Position numbers and translations under genes: made by a program
DNA from: a virus
Virus record (IMG/VR): IMGVR_UViG_3300013131_000055
Location: 1-54,729 of that record
Length of the DNA stretch: 54,729 nucleotides
Direction: 5' to 3' (one strand)
Shown here: positions 49,752 to 54,526 of the stretch, piece after piece
How positions within the stretch are numbered: position 1 is the stretch's first letter
Layout of the letters: every line of letters begins with the position of its first letter
Notes under the pieces: model-generated
What the model saw: only the letters and a program-made list of their open reading frames with translations
What the model was told of the DNA's origin: nothing
Database searches by the model: none

Positions 49752-50048
49752 GTATCATCGTATGAAGTGATAAGAAAGGTGTTCAAGACGCGAGTTCGAA
49801 TCTCGCCACCTCCGGAGAGCATTTATAAAAGTGTTTTGCGGTGGGGGTGATATTGGAAATCGATTGGGCAATCAGTATTTGACCAGACGATGCGGCAAGG
49901 TAGAAGCCGTTAGGGCAGGGGATTCCCGGCCGAAGAAGCAAAACAAGTATCTGCTAACGACGATACATATCTTTTGGCCGCCAACGGTTGAAAGCGGGGC
50001 AGTTATGCCTTGTCACCCAAAATAGCAATAGGCTCTTCGGAGCCTATT
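49752..50048 (+). ncRNA. ssrA: Permuted (two-piece) tmRNA
   Basis: Acceptor piece first: T-stem GCGAG (49790) with loop TTCGAAT and CTCGC, then CACCTCC (49807-49813). After a 29-nt spacer the 5' end follows: GGGGGTG (49843-49849), which pairs with CACCTCC over 7 bp including G3-U70, the alanine identity pair. GATATTGGAAATCGA matches the conserved tmRNA D-arm. TTGGGCA (49864) pairs with TGTTCAA (49780), the long P2 helix. A GC hairpin region precedes the tag frame GCT AAC GAC GAT ACA TAT CTT TTG GCC GCC AAC GGT TGA (49953-49991), giving ANDDTYLLAANG. CCA is not encoded. Ends at a UUCG-loop terminator. Ribosome rescue function is inferred. Confidence 0.88.
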
Positions 50049-50053
50049 TTCTT
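50027..50053 (+). terminator. Rho-independent terminator of tmRNA
   Basis: AATAGGCTC, loop TTCG, GAGCCTATT, then TTCTT. A 9-bp stem with a UUCG tetraloop. Confidence 0.88.
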
Positions 50054-50066
50054 GATAAGTATTCGA

Positions 50067-50663
50067 ATGATAGTTTACATACATGGTGCGAGTGCCACAG
50101 CAGAAAGTTTTACACACATTAGACAGTTTGTGCGGGATCATGTGGAAGAACCTGACATTGCCTTGGAGTACAACAGCGAAGCAGGATTTGACAACAACTT
50201 GGCAGAGATGCAGGGCCAATTGGATGATCAGGATCGACTGTTCTTTGTGAGCCACAGTCTGGGTGGTATCTATGCCTTGCACTTGGCCGATCACTATCGT
50301 GACCGAACAGTAGGCGGTGTGAGCCTGAGCACACCTTATGGTGGCAGCAAGCAAGCAGACTATGCACGTTACTTCTTGCCGTTCAATAGGCTGATGAAGG
50401 ATATTGGTCCTGCAAGTCGCCCCATGGCAGATGCCAAAAAACTACCGGCACCCCCAAACTGGACACAGGTTGTTACCACACGTGGTGCCAGTCCTTGGAT
50501 ACAAGAACCCAATGATGGTGTTGTCACAATAGAGAGCCAGCAGTATCGGCAAGACTTTGAGCAAGTGGAACTACCACTAAACCACTACGAAGTGGTGATC
50601 AGCAACAGTGTGGTGGCGATTATTCTTGACCGAATTGGTCGTGTGATTGCTCAAAGAGGCTAG
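50067..50663 (+). CDS. Alpha/beta hydrolase
   Basis: 198 residues. IVYIHGASATAESF (oxyanion HG near 6), FFVSHSLGGIYALHLADHY (nucleophile Ser near 64 in S-H-S-L-G-G), EPNDGVVT (Asp near 155) and LNHYEVV (His near 172) make a complete triad. No signal peptide. A lipase or esterase of the small bacterial type, possibly acting on lipids or acylated glycans. Start at 50067 by domain; an earlier in-frame ATG lies in the tmRNA terminator. Confidence 0.85.
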   Translation: MIVYIHGASATAESFTHIRQFVRDHVEEPDIALEYNSEAGFDNNLAEMQGQLDDQDRLFFVSHSLGGIYALHLADHYRDRTVGGVSLSTPYGGSKQADYARYFLPFNRLMKDIGPASRPMADAKKLPAPPNWTQVVTTRGASPWIQEPNDGVVTIESQQYRQDFEQVELPLNHYEVVISNSVVAIILDRIGRVIAQRG

Positions 50664-50670
50664 ATTTTTG

Positions 50671-50699
50671 TTGACTTTTATATCAACGGCATATATAAT
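50671..50699 (+). promoter_or_regulatory. Sigma70-like promoter of short unit
   Basis: TTGACT, 17 nt, TATAAT. Predicted start 50705-50707, at the ATG of a 32-codon frame. Confidence 0.75.
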
Positions 50700-50704
50700 A
50701 CATT

Positions 50705-50850
50705 ATGATTAAGCCGAACGCCCAACTGTCCATCGAGATACCCTCACACGATTATCGTGAGGCGCTGGCCTATACCTTACTCAGCGGGAGCAGTGGTACC
50801 TAATACCTAAGTACTATTTAAGCAAAAACCCGCTGATTTGGCGGGTTTTT
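50705..50850 (+). ncRNA. Candidate small RNA or leaderless mini-ORF unit
   Basis: A short unit from promoter to strong terminator, about 145 nt. It contains a stem CACGA-TTA-TCGTG (50752-50764 region) and a 32-codon frame (MIKPNAQLSIEIPSHDY..., TAA before 50807) that would start at +1 without a Shine-Dalgarno. Structure and isolation suggest an sRNA; a leaderless peptide is the alternative. No known family recognised. Confidence 0.5.
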
Positions 50851-50856
50851 CTTTTT
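50824..50856 (+). terminator. Rho-independent terminator
   Basis: AAAAACCCGC, 7-nt loop, GCGGGTTTTT, then CTTTTT. Strong and nearly bidirectional. Confidence 0.92.
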
Positions 50857-50860
50857 CGGC

Positions 50861-50889
50861 TAGACCAATAATGGCACAGATGCTACAAT
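50861..50889 (+). promoter_or_regulatory. Sigma70-like promoter before tRNA-Glu region
   Basis: TAGACC, 17 nt, TACAAT with extended TGC. Shares GACCAATAAT and TGCTAYAATA with the promoters at 43483 and 43844. Starts the transcript that holds the switch-like element and tRNA-Glu. Confidence 0.7.
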
Positions 50890-50953
50890 AGACACAAGTT
50901 AGAAAAAACAGCACAGTCGATTGAGACTAGCTGAGGTTCATTAAAAAGATATC

Positions 50954-51214
50954 TTTCATATAGCCCTGTGCAAGTCGCAGGGTACTATATGAAAACACAT
51001 TGGGTTACCAACTCCGGTAGGTTGCCTGACACAGAACTATTTCCTAGTGACGGCTAGGCTGTGTCAGGCGTACACGAAAGCAGACTCGCAAGAGCCTAGC
51101 ACGCCGGACCCAGTTGGCCTGTAATGTGGTTGATAGACAAGTCCGTGGACGGCACGGTAGGGCAGGTTCAAAACTGCGCTCTCTATCAAACATCCCAATG
51201 TAGTTTCATATAGT
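50954..51214 (+). ncRNA. Structured leader with alternative stems before tRNA-Glu
   Basis: About 260 nt without a gene. CTATATGAAA (50985-50994) can pair with TTTCATATAG at 50954-50963 or with the identical word at 51204-51213. The second choice is the outer stem of a large foldback whose arms, 50984-51004 and 51194-51214, match except for two positions. Inside: an 11-bp hairpin GCCTGACACAG/CTGTGTCAGGC (51024-51069) with a nested CCTAG/CTAGG, and TTGATAGA/TCTATCAA (51130/51182). No known RNA family recognised. Confidence 0.6.
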
Positions 51215-51219
51215 AATTT

Positions 51220-51294
51220 GCACGATTCGTCTATCGGTTAGGACGCTGCCCTTTCAAGGCGGAAAGACGAGTTCGATTCTCGTATCGTGTACCA
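51220..51294 (+). tRNA. tRNA-Glu(TTC)
   Basis: Acceptor GCACGAT/ATCGTGT (one G-T), anticodon loop CTTTCAA, T-arm ACGAGTTCGATTCTCGT, CCA encoded. Confidence 0.92.
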
Positions 51295-51316
51295 AGTTTG
51301 TTCAACAGGAGTCAGT

Positions 51317-51664
51317 ATGCAATATTCAGTTTGGCGCATAGATCTGTATGAAGATGAGCGATTGGAAGTAATATCCCGTCATTGCTATCATCATTGGGTG
51401 AATGAAATACGCCCTCAAAGCAAATGCTTGCCTGACGATGATGAATTGGAAGAATTTGAACGTTGGCAGTACGAAACATGGGGTGCCTTGAAACAGCCCG
51501 GATTGAATCCCAATTCAGCCCACGGTTTGGTGGATGACCGCTGGATGGACTTTCCTTCAGAAACAGCGGCTGACAAATTTTTTGATTTCTATCGCGACAA
51601 AGAGTGGGATCATTGGGCAGAAAAAAACAACAGACGTGACCGTATGTTTGTTTGTTCTCGGTAA
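51317..51664 (+). CDS. Small acidic protein inside tRNA array
   Basis: 115 residues. AGGAG sets the start at 51317; the longer frame begins inside tRNA-Glu. MQYSVWRIDLYEDERLEVISRHCYHHW, an acidic middle and a Trp/Asp-rich end (ADKFFDFYRDKEWDHWAEKNNRRDR). No family recognised. Followed by a foldback spacer and tRNA-Tyr. Confidence 0.55.
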   Translation: MQYSVWRIDLYEDERLEVISRHCYHHWVNEIRPQSKCLPDDDELEEFERWQYETWGALKQPGLNPNSAHGLVDDRWMDFPSETAADKFFDFYRDKEWDHWAEKNNRRDRMFVCSR

Positions 51665-51671
51665 AGTTTTT

Positions 51672-51738
51672 GTAAGAGCATATCGCCTGAGCACTTCTCC
51701 CAGCAATGGGACACTAGGTTCTGCAACCTTGCTCTTAC
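51672..51738 (+). repeat. Foldback spacer element before tRNA-Tyr
   Basis: Arms GTAAGAGCA (51672-51680) and TGCTCTTAC (51730-51738) are perfect over 9 bp and enclose 49 nt. CCCCTTTTT follows, so it may end transcription or aid tRNA-Tyr processing. Confidence 0.6.
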
Positions 51739-51746
51739 CCCTTTTT

Positions 51747-51832
51747 GGAGACGTGGCAGAGTGGTTGATTGCACGAGACTGTAAATCTCGCCCCTAAAAA
51801 GCGCGGTGGTTCGAATCCATCCGTCTCCACCA
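51747..51832 (+). tRNA. tRNA-Tyr(GTA)
   Basis: Acceptor GGAGACG/CGTCTCC, anticodon GTA, long variable arm as in bacterial Tyr, CCA encoded. Confidence 0.94.
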
Positions 51833-51836
51833 TATG

Positions 51837-51989
51837 TTCTTATAGTCAAGCATCGATAAGGTATCGTGACAGGACGCTGTCACTATTCGGGTCCAAGCGG
51901 CCGGCGACGGATCCTGACACAACTGCATCGGCTTTGACTGGGAAGCACCCAACGTCTAAATTTGCGTTCTCGGTGCTTGACTATAAGAA
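51837..51989 (+). repeat. Foldback spacer element after tRNA-Tyr
   Basis: Arms TTCTTATAGTCAAGCA (51837-51852) and TGCTTGACTATAAGAA (51974-51989) are perfect over 16 bp. The 121-nt interior has two tight hairpins, CGATA-AGG-TATCG and GTGACAG-GACG-CTGTCAC, so the RNA would be a branched structure. No ORF or known RNA. Confidence 0.7.
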
Positions 51990-51991
51990 TT

Positions 51992-52062
51992 GGTCTCAAA
52001 GTGTTCATGGACGCACGTATGCCTGTCACGCATAAAGAAGGGGATCGTTACCCCTTGAGACC
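51992..52062 (+). repeat. Foldback spacer element before tRNA-Leu(TAG)
   Basis: Arms GGTCTCAA (51992-51999) and TTGAGACC (52055-52062), perfect 8 bp, with an inner GGGG-ATCGTTA-CCCC hairpin. Followed by ATTTTTT. Confidence 0.6.
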
Positions 52063-52074
52063 GCCAGATTTTTT

Positions 52075-52151
52075 GCCCCGGTGACGGAATTGGTATACGT
52101 GTTGGTTTTAGAAGCCAAATTTTAGGAGTTCGAGTCTCCTCTGGGGCACCA
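52075..52151 (+). tRNA. tRNA-Leu(TAG) with short variable arm
   Basis: Acceptor GCCCCGG/CTGGGGC (one G-T), anticodon loop TTTAGAA, T-arm AGGAGTTCGAGTCTCCT, CCA encoded. The variable loop is only about 5 nt, unlike normal Leu tRNAs. Confidence 0.85.
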
Positions 52152-52154
52152 AGT

Positions 52155-52359
52155 TTTGTTGTGGTGTTAGCAAGAAAAAGACACTCTACTATGGATTCTT
52201 CGAAGGTCCCGGTAGTGTAAAGCACAGGCGGCGTGATTCCGTGCAAAAACTAAGTAATCAATCTGTGGTTGAGTATCCCAAGTAACGTACCGAGTCCCGC
52301 ATGCAAATCCGGTAAAGGGTGAATGGTGCCAATAACGATGGTGGCACTACTGCAACAAA
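52155..52359 (+). repeat. Structured spacer between tRNA-Leu and tRNA-Arg
   Basis: A 218-nt gap without a gene. Weak outer arms TTTGTTG/CAACAAA (7 bp). Inner hairpins GCAC...GTGC near 52220 and GTGCCA...TGGCAC near 52325-52347 are seen. May contain decayed tRNA sequence; not certain. Confidence 0.4.
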
Positions 52360-52369
52360 TTCAATTCAT

Positions 52370-52444
52370 GCCCCTGTCGTTCAACGGATAGGATACCATG
52401 CTACGAACGTGGGGACGGAGGTTCGATTCCTTCCAGGGGTACCA
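52370..52444 (+). tRNA. tRNA-Arg(ACG)
   Basis: Acceptor GCCCCTG/CAGGGGT, anticodon loop CTACGAA, T-arm GGAGGTTCGATTCCTTCC, CCA encoded and shared with the next foldback arm. A34 is expected to become inosine by host TadA. Confidence 0.92.
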
Positions 52445-52519
52445 TATAAAAACACATTGTATTTACAGAGTAGCGAGGTCTGTCTTAAGGGTTGCTCCCG
52501 TCAATGTGTTTTTATATGG
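52442..52519 (+). repeat. Foldback spacer with 18-bp perfect arms
   Basis: CCATATAAAAACACATTG (52442-52459) and CAATGTGTTTTTATATGG (52502-52519). The left arm includes the CCA of tRNA-Arg and the right arm the first bases of tRNA-His. The 42-nt loop has no ORF. Arm sequence is related to those at 50984 and 54084. Confidence 0.8.
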
Positions 52520-52592
52520 TGCAGTTAGTTTAGTGGTAAAACCGCGGGTTGTGATTCCGCTGTCACGAGTTCGATTCTCGTACTGTACCCCA
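52519..52592 (+). tRNA. tRNA-His(GTG)
   Basis: Acceptor GTGCAGT/ACTGTAC, with G-1 at 52518 opposite discriminator C73, the His hallmark. Anticodon loop TTGTGAT. CCA encoded. Confidence 0.93.
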
Positions 52593-52594
52593 TG

Positions 52595-52796
52595 TATATT
52601 GATTTCGGCGTGTGAAAAACTCATTGACTATGGGCCCAACTGCCAGGGACACTACTTGCTATCCAGAGCCGCTGACCGGGCGAGAGCCGCGTGGACTGCT
52701 AGTCACAGTCGAAGTCATGTTGCTGGAAGGACGACAGCGTAGCCTTTTTGCTGTGTTGTGTACCTTTAAACGCAGGGCAGTGCCGAATTCAATATA
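52595..52796 (+). repeat. Foldback spacer between tRNA-His and tRNA-fMet
   Basis: Arms TATATTGATTTCGGC (52595-52609) and GCCGAATTCAATATA (52782-52796), 14 of 15 paired. A 172-nt interior holds ACTGCC/GGCAGT as a second nested arm pair. A TATAAATA word (52793-52800) overlaps the right arm. Confidence 0.65.
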
Positions 52797-52808
52797 AATA
52801 AAACACGA

Positions 52809-52883
52809 CGCAGAGTGGAGAAGTAGTATCTCACCAGGCTCATAACCTGGGGACCGGCGGTGCGAATCCGTCCTCTGCAACCA
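52809..52883 (+). tRNA. Initiator tRNA-fMet(CAT)
   Basis: Acceptor CGCAGAG/CTCTGCA leaves C1 opposite A72, the mismatch that defines bacterial initiator tRNA. Anticodon loop CTCATAA. CCA encoded. The anticodon stem has two, not three, G-C pairs at the loop side. Confidence 0.85.
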
Positions 52884-52891
52884 AATTCGCC

Positions 52892-52913
52892 AGTGTGGTA
52901 TAAATACCACACT
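52892..52913 (+). repeat. 22-bp palindrome with TATAAATA centre
   Basis: AGTGTGGTATAAATACCACACT, 10-bp perfect arms. Can form a 9-bp hairpin with loop TAAA, or act as a symmetric protein site over a late-promoter word. (Given in parts: arms AGTGTGGTAT and ATACCACACT.). Confidence 0.6.
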
Positions 52914-52929
52914 AGGTTTTCAAAGCAGG

Positions 52930-52958
52930 TTGACCTGCAATGGTAAATACACTATAAT
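52930..52958 (+). promoter_or_regulatory. Sigma70-like promoter of second short unit
   Basis: TTGACC, 17 nt, TATAAT. Predicted start 52965-52966, at an ATG. Confidence 0.75.
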
Positions 52959-52965
52959 AGGAACT

Positions 52966-53138
52966 ATGATGAAACAACAATTCTGTTCAATGTCCAAGCC
53001 CACAACACTCCAGGCATCCGTCTGGCTGTTGGCCAATGGCTCAGCGAACAGCATTCCAGGAGAACCGGGGTTCTGATTAGACTATATTCGTATATCTACC
53101 AAGAACCCTGGAACTAGACACTCCAGGGTTTTTCTTTT
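52966..53138 (+). ncRNA. Candidate small RNA or leaderless mini-ORF unit
   Basis: A promoter-to-terminator unit of about 170 nt inside the tRNA array. It contains CTGTT...AACAG and AGAAC-CGGG-GTTCT hairpins. A 36-codon frame (MMKQQFCSMSKPTT..., TGA at 53074) would start at +1; AGGAA overlaps the -10 and cannot serve. No known RNA recognised. Built like the unit at 50705. Confidence 0.5.
53104..53138 (+). terminator. Rho-independent terminator
   Basis: AACCCTGGA, 9-nt loop, TCCAGGGTT, then TTTCTTTT. Confidence 0.9.
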
Positions 53139-53239
53139 AGTGCAATGGCAACGCGAGCCGGTATCACTCAAAACTACAAATGTGGGCGGCCCGGAGGATG
53201 GGAAGCTAGTGGTGAAAACGCTAGTGGTAAAATTCCGGA

Positions 53240-53326
53240 GTATCAAAGCATATTCGATGTGCCCATAGCACATAGAAACATCCGAAACGTGAATATGCTT
53301 TGATACACACACTGGCAACAGTGTGT
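53240..53326 (+). repeat. Foldback spacer plus GNRA hairpin before tRNA-Trp
   Basis: Arms GTATCAAAGCATATTC (53240-53255) and GAATATGCTTTGATAC (53291-53306), perfect 16 bp, with an inner ATGTG/CACAT hairpin. Directly after it, ACACACTG-GCAA-CAGTGTGT (53307-53326) forms an 8-bp hairpin with a GNRA loop, followed by TATAAT. The stretch 53139-53239 shows only a short direct repeat (GCTAGTGGT twice). Confidence 0.7.
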
Positions 53327-53337
53327 CTATAATAGAT

Positions 53338-53411
53338 TCCGGTGTAGTATAATGGCAGTGCGGCGGTCTCCAAAACCGCTAGTGGGAGTTCGATTCTCTC
53401 CATCGGAGCCA
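53338..53411 (+). tRNA. tRNA-Trp(CCA)
   Basis: Acceptor TCCGGTG/CATCGGA, anticodon loop CTCCAAA, discriminator G as in bacterial Trp, CCA encoded. Confidence 0.92.
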
Positions 53412-53419
53412 TAAAATTT

Positions 53420-53494
53420 GGGCTGTTAGTGATAATGGGAGCACGAGGCCTTTGCACGGCTTAGGTGGGAGTTCGATTCTCCCACGGTCCACCA
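53420..53494 (+). tRNA. tRNA-Ala(TGC)
   Basis: Acceptor GGGCTGT/ACGGTCC contains the G3-U70 alanine identity pair. Anticodon loop TTTGCAC, CCA encoded. Confidence 0.92.
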
Positions 53495-53516
53495 AACATG
53501 ATATAAGTATTCACAA

Positions 53517-53606
53517 GGAACGTGGGCCGGATGGTAAGGCACGGGATTGCTAATCCCGCGGTGGTGACGAGCCGCTGATAGGGTTCGACTCCCTAACGTT
53601 CCGCCA
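53517..53606 (+). tRNA. tRNA-Ser(GCT)
   Basis: Acceptor GGAACGT/ACGTTCC, anticodon GCT, long variable arm, discriminator G, CCA encoded. Confidence 0.93.
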
Positions 53607-53614
53607 AAAAATAT

Positions 53615-53690
53615 TCCCTAGTAGCACAGCGGTAGTTGCGCTTCACTGTTAATGAAGATGTCGTTCGTTCGATCCGAACCTAGGGAGCCA
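53615..53690 (+). tRNA. tRNA-Asn(GTT)
   Basis: Acceptor TCCCTAG/CTAGGGA, anticodon loop CTGTTAA, discriminator G, CCA encoded. Confidence 0.92.
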
Positions 53691-53707
53691 AATACAAAGG
53701 AAACAAG

Positions 53708-53875
53708 ATGTCTAACACATTTAGAACTACAAACGATCCAATGAAACATCACAGTGGCAAGCCCAGGCTGGGTCCACTGAATGTGGCACAACTGACCAAG
53801 ATGTTGGAAAGTGCAAGACCAAAAAATCGCTCAAAGATTCAACGTGCAATAGATCAAAAACTCAAAAAGTCTTGA
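53708..53875 (+). CDS. 55-residue basic protein inside tRNA array
   Basis: MSNTFRTTNDPMKHHSGKPR... to TGA at 53873. AAAGGAAA 6 nt upstream is a strong Shine-Dalgarno. LGPLNVAQLTKMLESARPKNRSKIQRAIDQKLKK is helical and basic, a pattern I recall from T4-like phages. Could bind nucleic acid. Function unknown. Confidence 0.65.
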   Translation: MSNTFRTTNDPMKHHSGKPRLGPLNVAQLTKMLESARPKNRSKIQRAIDQKLKKS

Positions 53876-53883
53876 ACACACAC

Positions 53884-53957
53884 GCCCTACTAGTATAATG
53901 GCATTACACTGGTTTTGTAATCCTGTGATGGCAGTTCGATTCTGTCGTGGGGCACCA
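53884..53957 (+). tRNA. tRNA-Thr(TGT)
   Basis: Acceptor GCCCTAC/GTGGGGC, anticodon loop TTTGTAA, CCA encoded. The anticodon stem has two T-T mismatches, so the fold is weaker than its neighbours. Confidence 0.8.
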
Positions 53958-53980
53958 ATTTTTTACCAAGGAGATCTGTC

Positions 53981-54019
53981 ATGAATAGTGACAAGAGTCA
54001 CAAACCTATGGGCCGATAG
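53981..54019 (+). other. 12-codon mini-ORF overlapping tRNA-Lys
   Basis: AAGGAG (53968-53973) and ATG at 53981 open MNSDKSHKPMGR, with TAG inside the tRNA-Lys acceptor and D region. A GTGAC-AAGA-GTCAC hairpin lies within it. It may be a remnant or a translated leader. Confidence 0.3.
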
Positions 54020-54086
54020 TTTAACGGCTAAAACATCCGGCTTTTACCCGGTAAGAGTCAGGGTTCGAATCCCTGTCGGCCCACCA
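54010..54086 (+). tRNA. tRNA-Lys(TTT)
   Basis: Acceptor GGGCCGA/TCGGCCC, anticodon loop CTTTTAC, T-arm CAGGGTTCGAATCCCTG, CCA encoded and shared with the next foldback arm. Confidence 0.94.
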
Positions 54087-54152
54087 TATGAAAACACACT
54101 AATTGTCCCACAGAGGCCATTTCTAATATCTGAATAGTGTGTTTCCGTATGG
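54084..54152 (+). repeat. Foldback spacer between tRNA-Lys and tRNA-Met
   Basis: CCATATGAAAACACACTA (54084-54101) faces TAGTGTGTTTCCGTATGG (54135-54152); 16 of 18 pair fully and one more as G-T. The arms run from the CCA of tRNA-Lys into the first bases of tRNA-Met. Related to the elements at 50984 and 52442. Confidence 0.75.
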
Positions 54153-54225
54153 TAGTGTAGCATAATGGTAGTGCAGCACCTTCATACGGTGTCCAGTGAG
54201 AGTTCGACTCCCTCCATTACCACCA
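54151..54225 (+). tRNA. tRNA-Met(CAT), elongator or Ile2 type
   Basis: Acceptor GGTAGTG/CATTACC, anticodon loop TTCATAC, CCA encoded. Paired 1:72, so not an initiator. Confidence 0.88.
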
Positions 54226-54230
54226 AATTA

Positions 54231-54305
54231 AGCCGCGTAACTCAGAGGCAGAGTAATCGCTTGATAAGCGATAAGTCGACATTTCGAAATTGTCCGTGGC
54301 TACCA
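54231..54305 (+). tRNA. tRNA-Ile(GAT)
   Basis: Acceptor AGCCGCG/CGTGGCT, anticodon loop TTGATAA, CCA encoded. The T-stem has a mismatch. Confidence 0.88.
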
Positions 54306-54310
54306 GATAT

Positions 54311-54384
54311 TGGGGTATGGTGTAGTGATAGCACAACAGGCTTTGAACTTGTTGGTCTTGGTTTGATTCCAAGTACCCCTGCCA
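54311..54384 (+). tRNA. tRNA-Gln(TTG)
   Basis: Acceptor TGGGGTA/TACCCCT with a weak 1:72 (T-T), anticodon loop CTTTGAA, discriminator G as in bacterial Gln, CCA encoded. Confidence 0.9.
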
Positions 54385-54391
54385 AACCACG

Positions 54392-54420
54392 TAGACAAAC
54401 AGTGATGTTTGTTGTATAAT
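54392..54420 (+). promoter_or_regulatory. Sigma70-like promoter before tRNA-Gly
   Basis: TAGACA, 17 nt, TATAAT, 10 nt before tRNA-Gly. Confidence 0.65.
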
Positions 54421-54430
54421 TACTATATAC

Positions 54431-54504
54431 GCGGCGTTCGTAAAATGGTATTACCCGATCCTTCCAAGTTCGCGTCGCGAGTTCGATTCTCGCACGCCGC
54501 TCCA
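54431..54504 (+). tRNA. tRNA-Gly(TCC)
   Basis: Acceptor GCGGCGT/ACGCCGC, anticodon loop CTTCCAA, discriminator T, CCA encoded. One mismatch in the anticodon stem. Confidence 0.91.
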
Positions 54505-54526
54505 TTTAACAACTGAAAGATCCAAC

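Noticed and set aside
49784-49814. tRNA 3' half read as a phage attachment site
   Set aside because: Its matching 5' acceptor strand lies 29 nt downstream with tmRNA features, so it is the acceptor piece of a permuted tmRNA, and no integrase is seen.
49831-50025. Open frame of 64 codons on the plus strand
   Set aside because: It lies across the tmRNA 5' end, hairpin region and tag frame; base pairing explains the sequence.
50915-50960. Group I intron core (GAGACTAG and AAGATAT words)
   Set aside because: The words cannot form the P7 helix and no split gene or P3/P8 is visible.
50860-51219. RNase P RNA
   Set aside because: An ACAGAA word occurs, but the GAGGAAAGTCC and P4 halves are missing.
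52319-52528. 69-codon frame
   Set aside because: It covers tRNA-Arg and most of a foldback spacer; no Shine-Dalgarno and no protein-like composition.
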